From: an uncultured Saprospirales bacterium | Lineage (GTDB): Bacteria > Bacteroidota > Bacteroidia > Chitinophagales > Saprospiraceae | Assembly: GCA_937926355.1 (NCBI GenBank) | Contig: CALAZP010000150.1 | Span: 1 to 22,123, forward strand | Length of the DNA stretch: 22,123 nt | Direction: 5' to 3' | Shown: positions 15,206 through 22,123 of the stretch, piece after piece | Layout of the letters: every line of letters begins with the position of its first letter | How positions within the stretch are numbered: the first letter of the stretch is position 1 | Notes under the pieces: generated by a model | Database searches by the model: none | The model's input: only the letters and a program-made list of their open reading frames with translations | Told to the model about the DNA's origin: nothing | Program-made: the position numbers and the translations under genes

Positions 15206-17587
15206 ATGATGGTGCCTAAGAAATATATTTGCATCCACGGCCATTTTTATCAACCACCAAGAGAAAATGCCTGGCTAGAACACATTGAACTACAAGACTC
15301 TGCAGCCCCTTTTCACGATTGGAATGAACGCATTAACTTTGAATGCTATGCCCCTAATGCAACGGCCAGGAGGATTGACCCTTCGGGAAAAATTGTAGAT
15401 ATCGTTAATAATTACAAATATTTGAGTTTCAATTTTGGCCCTACCTTACTTTCCTGGATGGAAAAAGCAGATAAAGAGACCTATCAAGCCATCATAGATG
15501 CAGATAAAGAAAGCCGAAAAATTTATAAAGGGCACGGATCAGCTATTGCTCAGGTGTATAATCATTTGATTATGCCTTTAGCTAATCAAAGAGATAAAAT
15601 CACCCAAGTAAGATGGGGAATTGAAGATTTTGAGTACCGCTTTGGAAGAAAGCCTACTGGAATGTGGTTGGCAGAAACCGCATGTGATACGGAAACTTTA
15701 GAAATTCTAGCAGAACAAGATATCGTTTACACTATTTTGGCTCCTAACCAAGCTGCTGCTTTTCGAAAAATAGGAACTGAAACTTGGCAGACCACAGCGG
15801 AAAAGGAAATAGATACTAGACGTCCTTACTTAATAAGATTGCCGTCAGGTCGTCATATGGCTTTGTTTTTTTACAATGGGCAAGTAGCACAAGGAGTCGC
15901 ATTTGAAGGATTACTAAATGATGGACATTTACTCGCAGATCGCCTATTGAATACTTTTGACGATTCAGCCGAAACTCAACTGGTTCATATTGCGACAGAC
16001 GGTGAAAGCTACGGACACCATCACAATAAAGGGGAGATGGCTCTCGCAGCTTGTTTTCATAAGTTACTTCAAACACCCGATATAGAATTGACCAATTACG
16101 CGGCTTTCTTGGCCCTCCATCCACCTTCTTATGAAGTCCAAATTCACGAAAATAGCAGTTGGAGTTGTGCCCATGGAGTGGAAAGGTGGCGCAGTAATTG
16201 CGGATGTAGAGCAGGAGGTAACGAATGGTGGACCCAAGAATGGCGTGGGCCCTTAAGAAATTTGCTGAATGACTTACGAGATAGCATGATTCCTATTTTC
16301 GAATCCGAGGCTTCATCCTATCTGAAAGATCCTTGGAAAGCCAGAGATGAATACATTGCCATCATCAATAATCGAACTGTTGCAAACATTGATCAATTTA
16401 TAGAGCGGCATGCACTTAGATCTTTAGAAGAAGCTGGTAGGACTAAAGTTTTGCGCCTCATGGAAATGCAGCGCAATGCCCTGTTAATGTTTACCAGCTG
16501 TGGGTGGTTTTTCGATGAGGTATCAGGACTGGAGACCAATCAAATCTTACAGTATGCCAATCGGGCAATAACCTTTACTGAGCAAACCTCAGGTATAGAT
16601 TTACATCCTTCTTTTTTTGATGCTTTGGTCCAAACCCCCAGTAATGTCTTTAAAAATGCCGCAGAAAGTTATCAACTTAATGTTTTACCCTCCAAGGTTG
16701 ATTTGTTAAGGGTAGGTATGCACTTTGCCGCAGCTTCTATCTTTGAAGAACATCCAGAAAAATTAGATTTATTTAACTACAAGGCAGTAAGTGATGCCTT
16801 TACCAAAAGGAAAGCAGGTAATCAAATTTTGAGTATCGGTAGGATTGGAATGCAATCAAAAATTACTTTATCTCATCGAACATTTAGTTTTGCTGTGCTG
16901 TACTTAGGACAACAAAACCTTATTGGTAACATTTCTGCAAATATGTCCGAGGAGGTGTACCAAGCCATGGAACAAGCTCTGAGTGATTCTTTTGACAGCA
17001 TCAATTTGGGAGAAGTGATTGGCTTAATGCAGCTTTATTTTGGTACGAGAAAATACTCTATCAAAAATTTATTTCAAGATGAAAAGCGGAAGATATTAGA
17101 TAGAATTACCCAGCTTAGTTTTGAAAAAGCCTTGCAGTCTTTCAAAGATATTTATAACGACAATTATCAATTGATGAGTGGGATGCTGAACGCCAATATC
17201 CCCATACCAGCTGCTTATAAATCTGTCCTTTCCTTTGTGTTAAACCAGGATTTGATAGCATTATTGGAGCACGATTCTTTTTCAATTTCCCAATTAGAAC
17301 AAACGTTAAATGAGATGAAAAAATGGGAAGTGTCTATTGAAAATGAACCGGAAGTTCAGTTGAATTTAAGCGACCGCCTATTTTCGGAAATTAAAAAGTT
17401 AAACTTTGAAGATGAAAATTCTCCAAAAGCAAAAGAATTATGCCTGCTTTTAGAATTATTTAATCAAGCTGGTTTCCATATTGACTTGTGGAAAAGTCAA
17501 AATCTTTATTTTAAAAAGGCAGCAAAAGTATCCAATATAAGCGAAGACATCTTTCAGCTTGGCAATTTACTCAACATCCAACTTTAA
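15206..17587 (+). CDS. GH57-family glycoside hydrolase-like protein with DUF3536 domain
   Basis: A 793-residue protein without a signal peptide, so cytoplasmic. The N-terminal half has GH57 features: HGHFYQPPREN (H11, H13; GH57 motif 1), GMWLAETACD with the expected nucleophile E157 (motif 3), ATDGESYGHHH with the expected acid D265 (motif 4), and SWSCAHGVERWRSNCGC. The C-terminal region (~480-793) matches my memory of DUF3536, which accompanies this GH57 subgroup. GH57 enzymes act on alpha-glucans (amylase, branching enzyme, 4-alpha-glucanotransferase); this subgroup is uncharacterised as far as I know, so the reaction is uncertain. ATG codons at 15206 and 15209 are both possible starts. It stands alone, divergent from the deacetylase operon, with no other glycogen or starch gene in the window. 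Its last 21 bases overlap the convergent phosphoesterase gene. Confidence 0.88.
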   Translation: MMVPKKYICIHGHFYQPPRENAWLEHIELQDSAAPFHDWNERINFECYAPNATARRIDPSGKIVDIVNNYKYLSFNFGPTLLSWMEKADKETYQAIIDADKESRKIYKGHGSAIAQVYNHLIMPLANQRDKITQVRWGIEDFEYRFGRKPTGMWLAETACDTETLEILAEQDIVYTILAPNQAAAFRKIGTETWQTTAEKEIDTRRPYLIRLPSGRHMALFFYNGQVAQGVAFEGLLNDGHLLADRLLNTFDDSAETQLVHIATDGESYGHHHNKGEMALAACFHKLLQTPDIELTNYAAFLALHPPSYEVQIHENSSWSCAHGVERWRSNCGCRAGGNEWWTQEWRGPLRNLLNDLRDSMIPIFESEASSYLKDPWKARDEYIAIINNRTVANIDQFIERHALRSLEEAGRTKVLRLMEMQRNALLMFTSCGWFFDEVSGLETNQILQYANRAITFTEQTSGIDLHPSFFDALVQTPSNVFKNAAESYQLNVLPSKVDLLRVGMHFAAASIFEEHPEKLDLFNYKAVSDAFTKRKAGNQILSIGRIGMQSKITLSHRTFSFAVLYLGQQNLIGNISANMSEEVYQAMEQALSDSFDSINLGEVIGLMQLYFGTRKYSIKNLFQDEKRKILDRITQLSFEKALQSFKDIYNDNYQLMSGMLNANIPIPAAYKSVLSFVLNQDLIALLEHDSFSISQLEQTLNEMKKWEVSIENEPEVQLNLSDRLFSEIKKLNFEDENSPKAKELCLLLELFNQAGFHIDLWKSQNLYFKKAAKVSNISEDIFQLGNLLNIQL

Positions 17588-18415
17588 ATTTGAAAACCAC
17601 TCCTGGTCTATTAATGATAGGGTATTGGGTTGAGGTTCTTTGCTTACCTTTAATCTTGGACTCTTGTATTCATCATCCATTTCATCATAATGATAAATAG
17701 ACCATTTGTCAAATCTATATTCTAAGGCTGTTAGATTCTCCACCCAATCACCTGAATTCAGATAATGAATACGGCGCCCACTTAATACCTCTTCCCTTTG
17801 CTGTGGTTGGTGGATATGACCGCAGATTACGTAATCGTATCCTTGTTCAGCCGCTAACTTAATGGCAGTTTTCTCAAAATCTCCTATATACTTAATGGCT
17901 TGTTTGACTTTGTTTTTCACCTTTCCTGCAAAAGAATACTTTCCCCAACCTAGTTGTACTCTTAATTTGTTAACCCACCTATTAATGACGATAAGCCAAT
18001 CATAGCCCTTTCCTCCTAATTTCGCTAACACGGGAGAAAAGGTAGTTAGGGTATCAAAAATATCACCATGAAAAAACCAATATTTTTGGCCATTGAGCTG
18101 TAATATTAATTTATCTCTTAAATGAATATTGCCACTCGAAAAATCTGAATATCTCCTTAGTTTGTCGTCGTGATTTCCCGTTATATAGTACACTTTAGTT
18201 CCATTAGCAGCCATTTTGAGTACCCGCTGGATGACCTGCAGGTGTTCTTTGGGAAAGAAACTTTTTCTAAACTGCCAGATATCAATGAAATCTCCGTTGA
18301 GGATTAGGTTTTTAGTTTTAATGCTTTTGAGATATTTAAGCAACTCTTTGGCATGGCAACCATAGGTGCCCAGATGGGCATCGGAAATTACAGCTATTTC
18401 TAATTCTTTCTTCAT
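17567..18415 (-). CDS. Metallophosphoesterase, LpxH-like (probable UDP-2,3-diacylglucosamine diphosphatase)
   Basis: The 282-residue calcineurin-like phosphoesterase has the full dinuclear metal site: D12 and H14 (SDAHLG), D42 (NGDFID), N81 and H82 (GNHDD), H116 (FHGDIF), H200 and H202 (CGHIHQP). No signal peptide is seen. Bacteroidota proteins of this size and motif set are usually annotated as UDP-2,3-diacylglucosamine diphosphatase, which releases lipid X from UDP-diacyl-GlcN in lipid A synthesis at the inner membrane face. E. coli LpxH is about 240 residues, so this one is somewhat longer, with an insert after ~130. A different phosphoesterase role cannot be excluded. It lies 73 bases downstream of the AraC-family gene on the same strand. 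Its 3' end overlaps the GH57 gene by 21 bases. Confidence 0.85.
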   Translation of the reverse strand: MKKELEIAVISDAHLGTYGCHAKELLKYLKSIKTKNLILNGDFIDIWQFRKSFFPKEHLQVIQRVLKMAANGTKVYYITGNHDDKLRRYSDFSSGNIHLRDKLILQLNGQKYWFFHGDIFDTLTTFSPVLAKLGGKGYDWLIVINRWVNKLRVQLGWGKYSFAGKVKNKVKQAIKYIGDFEKTAIKLAAEQGYDYVICGHIHQPQQREEVLSGRRIHYLNSGDWVENLTALEYRFDKWSIYHYDEMDDEYKSPRLKVSKEPQPNTLSLIDQEWFSNLKLDVE

Positions 18416-18444
18416 TAGATAAATTTGTGCAAATATCAGAATCG

Positions 18445-18465
18445 ATTGTAAAGGAATTGTAAAGG
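18445..18465. repeat. Tandem 10-bp direct repeat upstream of the phosphoesterase gene
   Basis: ATTGTAAAGG occurs at 18445-18454 and again at 18456-18465, a period of 11 bases or about one helical turn, in the 73-base gap between the AraC-family gene and the phosphoesterase. It begins 30 bases upstream of the phosphoesterase ATG. In-phase repeats like this can be binding sites for a dimeric or AraC-type regulator, but two copies in AT-rich DNA may be chance. Confidence 0.4.
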
Positions 18466-18488
18466 GAAAATTACCTTTTAATTACTTT

Positions 18489-19352
18489 TTAAAGTAAAAT
18501 CTTGAGTTGGTTGTTTCGGTACTCTTTTGGACTGCAATTGACGATTTTCTTAAACTGCTTATTGAAATGGGATAAGTTATTGAAACCACTTTCAAAGGAT
18601 ACTTCGCTTATACTTATCTCTTCATTGGAAAGTAATTTACACGCATAGGAAATCCTATAATTATTAAGGAATTGAGTAAAAGTTTTATTGGTAGTTTTTT
18701 TAAAATACCTACAAAAAGCAGGTACGGTCATATTGATTAAATCTGCTGCCTGGTGGAGAGAAATTTCTTCTTTGAAGTTGCTTTCTACATGCCTAAATAC
18801 AGCAGCTAACCTATTTACATCTCTTGGATTAACTTCAAATCCAACTTTGGTGGCATTAAGTATTTGAAAAGCTGTGGTGGTCGCCATCATTTCTAAAACT
18901 CTCAGCAATCCAAGTAGTCTTTCAAAAGGAGACATATTTAACATTTCTTTCAGCTGCCTACCAACTTCGTGTTTGATTTCGTTCTTAAAGGAAATACCGC
19001 GATGGGCCAACTGAAATAGAAATTGAATGTTTTCCATTTCTGGATAGCTCAAGAAATCATTGCCTAAGAAATCTTCCCTCATTTGGACTACAATTTCCAC
19101 ATGATTTTCTACCAAGTCTTCGGTAAAGCCGTAATGGGGTAAGTTAGGTCCTAAAAATATGAGATCCCCATCTTCATAGAAAGAAATGTGATCCCCAATA
19201 TGTCTTTTTCCTTTTCCATTAGAGATGTATACTATTTCATATTCTGGATGAATATGCCAATTAGGTTTGTTTAGAACAACGCCATTGGAAAATTCCTTCA
19301 TTACAAAGGAAGCTCCGAAATCTGGTTGTATTTTTTCTAATCTAGCCTTCAT
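18489..19352 (-). CDS. AraC-family transcriptional regulator with N-terminal cupin domain
   Basis: A 287-residue regulator. I start it at the ATG at 19352; an in-frame TTG lies 9 bases upstream but is the weaker start codon. Residues ~20-100 form a cupin sensor with H33, H35 and E39 (WHIHPEYE) and H73 (LPHYGF), typical of sugar- or metabolite-sensing AraC proteins. Residues ~177-287 are the paired helix-turn-helix DNA-binding domain: ISLHQAADLINMTVPAFCRYF, then ISEVSFESGFNNLSHFNKQF and the closing CSPKEYR. The ligand is unknown. It lies between the porin gene (73 bases upstream) and the phosphoesterase gene, all on the same strand; targets could be either neighbour or distant genes. The final stop lies in a short dyad (TTACTTT/AAAGTAA, 18482-18497). 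Confidence 0.92.
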   Translation of the reverse strand: MKARLEKIQPDFGASFVMKEFSNGVVLNKPNWHIHPEYEIVYISNGKGKRHIGDHISFYEDGDLIFLGPNLPHYGFTEDLVENHVEIVVQMREDFLGNDFLSYPEMENIQFLFQLAHRGISFKNEIKHEVGRQLKEMLNMSPFERLLGLLRVLEMMATTTAFQILNATKVGFEVNPRDVNRLAAVFRHVESNFKEEISLHQAADLINMTVPAFCRYFKKTTNKTFTQFLNNYRISYACKLLSNEEISISEVSFESGFNNLSHFNKQFKKIVNCSPKEYRNNQLKILL

Positions 19353-19425
19353 TTTATTCAAACGAATAGAAGGTATAAAGGGTTGCCATACAGTTATTAT
19401 TGCATTACAAATGGATAAATTTGCA

Positions 19426-21342
19426 TCAATTAATCAATCTCCAGGTGATTCCTATGCGAAGGCCTTCAGGATGGAGATAGGTAGCACTGTGTTCTAAGGG
19501 AAGTCCTTTCCAAAAAGTTTGAGTGAGATTTATCCATTGAATAAATGCTCTGAAACGGGTAACTCTTATACCAAAATAGCCGTCTACTGCCGGGTAATAG
19601 GCAATATTTTTTTCATTTTGGATAATAAACTGTCCGGTTAATGGATGGTAATAATTGGAATAAAAGGGGGTATGGTGCCTCAGGTCAAATCCAAATCTTA
19701 CATGGAGTACGCCAAACCATCTATTGTGGTAGTACAAACTATGTTGGGCATAGAGGATGGGCAATCGCATAATTTCTTCATTGGTAGATTTTTGAAAGGC
19801 AACGGCATTTTCTAAGTAAAAGGAACCTACTCTAAATTTATTTTGAACAGTAATTTGAAATAGACTCACGGGACTGGATTCCTGTGCGGGTTTAGCTTGA
19901 TTATCGAAATAAATCAGGTTGTTGAACAGGGTATAACGACCGGTAACCTTGAGGCCAGTTTTCTGAGGATAGATAGTACCTCCAAAAGAAGTCGATAAAG
20001 TCTTTTCCAATTTTTGGTTCCAAATGACTTCGCGAGTGACCTGAAAATAGTTTTGGGTAAAAGTAGGACTGTACAATCGGTTATTAAAAAACAGGGACAC
20101 CTCCCCTAATTTTTTGGAAACTAAAGAAAGCTTACCATCTATTTCATAATCACCAGCTTGGTCCCACAAGGCGAGTTGTCCTCTAGTATCCAAGGTTATT
20201 CCTTCCCAAGGTTGCCATTGGATACTGCCTCTTAGAACGAGATTATTAATGGTGCTGTCTCTTCCATCTAAATTGAGGTGGTGGTTTTGGTGCGTCAAAC
20301 TAGCTTCTACCAGGTCTTTTTGGATAGTGCTATTGGAAGCTTCATTTTTTCGGGTTCTTATTTTAAACTGATTTTCGAAATTTCGGTGATTTAACCAGAA
20401 TCTTGCTCCTCGGTTTTCCGAGGTGAATCCCTCATAATATTCGGGAAAAGGTTGTTGGTCGAAATATTTGTACAGGCTAGTGGATCTGAGTATTTGATGC
20501 ATAATTACGTACTCCCTTCTATTAATTCTGGTCGTATCTTCATTGCGTAAGTCGAAAAATTGAGTATATCCAACGGCATTATGTGCATGGCGCGTTTGTG
20601 CTTCAACAAGCATTACAGAGGCTGATGATGGACTGTAGAATTCACCCCCCTTGATAGGAGGTTCGGTAATTCCTCCATTATCCTGTGCTTCTATGGTATT
20701 GCTGGAAAATGTAAAATAGGAGCGATAGCGTCCTGTACTATCTCTCATCTGAAAACCGGCATTGAGGGTGGTATTGCGGGTGTTTTGGTTGGGAAATTGG
20801 GTAGTTCTCCCCAGCTGGCTAATGCGCTGGTAATCTAGCGAAAAATTAGTGCCCTTGGAGAAGTTGCGACTGAAAGCAGTTGAAATATACCCATCAGATT
20901 GTTCTCCTCCCAGATAGTATTCTAATTGGGTATAGGGCTGATCAATCTTGAAGTAACGGGTTTTTTTCGGGCTTCTTTGATATACATCGTATTGATGTAA
21001 ACCAATATCTAACCCTAGTTTGTCGAGCGGTTCCCAAACGAAATCCGAGTGAGCTGAGCCTAAATTACCCAATGTCATTTTTCCAAAAGGTTGAAGGCGC
21101 GTTGGGTCGTATTGAAAAAAAGAGGTGCTCAGCGTACTGTCTCTTATTTCATATAACCATTCGGGGTTTTCCGCAAAAAAATACAGAATAGGGGAGGTAT
21201 CTTGAGGTGCGCGAAACTGCTTTCTAGCTAGGGCATTGGGATTGGATCCTGCTCCAGGCATTCTATCTAACCCAGGCCTTGGATCTTGGCCATAAGCTAG
21301 TACAGGGAGCAAGAATCCAATAAAAACGATAAAGTGCTTCAC
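19426..21342 (-). CDS. Putative outer-membrane porin, Porin_10-like
   Basis: A 638-residue protein with a signal peptide (KHFIVFIGFLLPVLAYGQ). The rest is rich in alternating aromatic/polar strands separated by turns (FSLDYQRISQLGRT, AGFQMRDSTGRYRSYFTFSS, VLHVRFGFDLRHHTPFYSNY), as in an outer-membrane beta-barrel. It ends with an amphipathic strand, GLRIGITWRLIN. Overall style matches the 'putative porin' family (PF14121) of Bacteroidota; the substrate is unknown. The start is a GTG at 21342, chosen because no ATG is available and because the signal peptide begins immediately. The GTG lies 1 base after the fabI stop codon, so translation is probably coupled to fabI. Confidence 0.85.
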   Translation of the reverse strand: MKHFIVFIGFLLPVLAYGQDPRPGLDRMPGAGSNPNALARKQFRAPQDTSPILYFFAENPEWLYEIRDSTLSTSFFQYDPTRLQPFGKMTLGNLGSAHSDFVWEPLDKLGLDIGLHQYDVYQRSPKKTRYFKIDQPYTQLEYYLGGEQSDGYISTAFSRNFSKGTNFSLDYQRISQLGRTTQFPNQNTRNTTLNAGFQMRDSTGRYRSYFTFSSNTIEAQDNGGITEPPIKGGEFYSPSSASVMLVEAQTRHAHNAVGYTQFFDLRNEDTTRINRREYVIMHQILRSTSLYKYFDQQPFPEYYEGFTSENRGARFWLNHRNFENQFKIRTRKNEASNSTIQKDLVEASLTHQNHHLNLDGRDSTINNLVLRGSIQWQPWEGITLDTRGQLALWDQAGDYEIDGKLSLVSKKLGEVSLFFNNRLYSPTFTQNYFQVTREVIWNQKLEKTLSTSFGGTIYPQKTGLKVTGRYTLFNNLIYFDNQAKPAQESSPVSLFQITVQNKFRVGSFYLENAVAFQKSTNEEIMRLPILYAQHSLYYHNRWFGVLHVRFGFDLRHHTPFYSNYYHPLTGQFIIQNEKNIAYYPAVDGYFGIRVTRFRAFIQWINLTQTFWKGLPLEHSATYLHPEGLRIGITWRLIN

Positions 21343-21343
21343 G

Positions 21344-22123
21344 CTATTTCATTTCCAAAACAGCAGGGTTCATCCCCATAGTGGAGAATCCTCCGTCGTG
21401 GAATAAATTTTGCATCGTCACCATTCTGGTCAGGTCGGAAAACATGACTACGCAATAGTCTGCACAAGATTCAGCTGAAGCATTCCCCAGTGGAGACATT
21501 TTATCTGCATAATCGAAGAATTCCTGAAAACCTTTTACACCACTACCAGCGGTGGTGAAGGTGGGAGATTGGCTGATGGTATTAACTCTTACTTTTTTTA
21601 AGGTTCCCAAATGGTAGCCAAAGCTCCTCGCAAAAGATTCTAAGAGTGCTTTCGACTCAGCCATTTCGCTGTAGTCTGGGAAACTCCTTTGGGCAGCTAT
21701 ATAACTGAGGGCTAAAACTGATCCACCTTCATTGATGGCATCCAGCTTGAGCAAGGTCTGCATTACTTTATGGAAGGAAACTGCTGAAATATCGAAGGTT
21801 TTTAACATCCAATCGTAATTCAAGTCCGTGTACTCTTTCTTTTTTCTAACATTTAATGACATCCCGATGGAATGAAGGATAAAATCAATTTTATCCCCTA
21901 AAGTCTCGGTAGCATGGTTAATTAAATTTTCTAAATCTGTTTCGCTAGTTGCATCAGCAGGAAATACCGTTGCGTTAATTTTTTCACCGAGCTCATAAAT
22001 CTTACCGAATCGCATGGCCACAGGTGCGTTGGTTAAAACGATGCTTGCGCCTTCTTCAAAACAACGTTCAGCCACTTTCCAAGCAATAGATTGTTCGTCA
22101 AGTGCTCCAAAAATTATTCCTCT
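21344..22123 (-). CDS. fabI: Enoyl-[acyl-carrier-protein] reductase FabI (5' end outside the window)
   Basis: The reading frame runs to the window edge, so about 10 N-terminal residues are missing; 259 are visible. The frame at the edge reads RGIIFGALDEQSIAWK, the NADH-binding glycine-rich start of FabI, so an apparent GTG start at 22075 is internal. The FabI catalytic pattern is present: Tyr (21701-21703) in SYIAAQRSFPDY, then ten residues later the catalytic Tyr (21671-21673) and Lys (21650-21652) in the Y-X6-K arrangement. VLTNAPVAMRFG and VNTISQSPTFTTAGSGV are typical of Bacteroidota FabI. The enzyme reduces trans-2-enoyl-ACP in the last step of each fatty-acid elongation cycle, in the cytoplasm. 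The porin gene follows after 1 base. Confidence 0.97.
   Translation of the reverse strand, partial: RGIIFGALDEQSIAWKVAERCFEEGASIVLTNAPVAMRFGKIYELGEKINATVFPADATSETDLENLINHATETLGDKIDFILHSIGMSLNVRKKKEYTDLNYDWMLKTFDISAVSFHKVMQTLLKLDAINEGGSVLALSYIAAQRSFPDYSEMAESKALLESFARSFGYHLGTLKKVRVNTISQSPTFTTAGSGVKGFQEFFDYADKMSPLGNASAESCADYCVVMFSDLTRMVTMQNLFHDGGFSTMGMNPAVLEMK

Noticed and set aside
18482..18497. Dyad TTACTTT/AAAGTAA as terminator of the AraC-family gene.
   Set aside because: It overlaps the stop codon, has a 2-base loop and is AT-rich, and no T-run follows on the minus strand.
19362..19425. Possible terminator or promoter between the porin and AraC genes (CAAAT/ATTTG dyad; a TTCGTTTG element 6 bases before the AraC ATG).
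   Set aside because: The stem is 5 bp and AT-rich, the -7-like element has a mismatch at a key base, and no -33 match stands at the right distance.
22027..22075. Internal start for fabI at the GTG at 22075.
   Set aside because: The frame stays open to the window edge and encodes the conserved FabI N-terminal nucleotide-binding sequence, so the true start is outside the window.
1..22123. Defence island, CRISPR array, prophage or transposon.
   Set aside because: No repeat arrays, integrase, transposase, toxin-antitoxin or nuclease genes are seen; codon and base use look even across the window.

Overview
The window comes from the phylum Bacteroidota, most likely the class Saprospiria (my inference). 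Three things point there. A large secreted protein carries a type IX secretion (T9SS) C-terminal sorting domain. There is a Porin_10-type outer-membrane protein, and AT-rich promoter elements fit the Bacteroidota -7 consensus TAnnTTTG. The T9SS protein also has the 'RTWT..D....Q.IRV.D..APDI' repeat style common in Saprospiria exoproteins. Coding density is very high, and no stretch above about 110 bases lacks a gene. I see no rRNA, tRNA, CRISPR array, IS element, integrase or phage gene.

Left part, + strand (1-10587): a terminator hairpin from an upstream gene is followed at once by a promoter and a soluble TPR/LytS-type histidine kinase. Next come a 1102-aa T9SS-exported protein, a BadF-family (N-acetylglucosamine kinase-like) sugar kinase, a DEAD-box RNA helicase with a DbpA-type RNA-binding domain, and a secreted M14 zinc carboxypeptidase. 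The last four are separated by 5, 38 and 2 bases and probably share transcripts.

Middle (10607-17587): a minus-strand operon encodes a secreted PIG-L/LmbE-type deacetylase, a 37-aa single-pass membrane protein and a sodium:solute symporter. The 37-aa gene lies in what looks like a spacer and is easily missed. Divergent from this operon is a GH57/DUF3536 glycoside hydrolase-like protein.

Right part, minus strand (17567-22123): fabI (its 5' end lies outside the window) is followed 1 base later by a Porin_10 outer-membrane protein with a GTG start. Then come an AraC-family regulator with a cupin sensor domain and an LpxH-like metallophosphoesterase. The 3' end of the phosphoesterase gene overlaps the convergent GH57 gene by 21 bases.

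Most genes are ordinary housekeeping or envelope functions, and I found no clear new defence or mobile system. The best leads are the hidden 37-aa membrane protein between deacetylase and symporter, the similar GATase/ThuA-like tail on two unrelated secreted hydrolases facing each other, the apparently leaderless promoter of the soluble TPR-LytS kinase, and the tight fabI-porin coupling.
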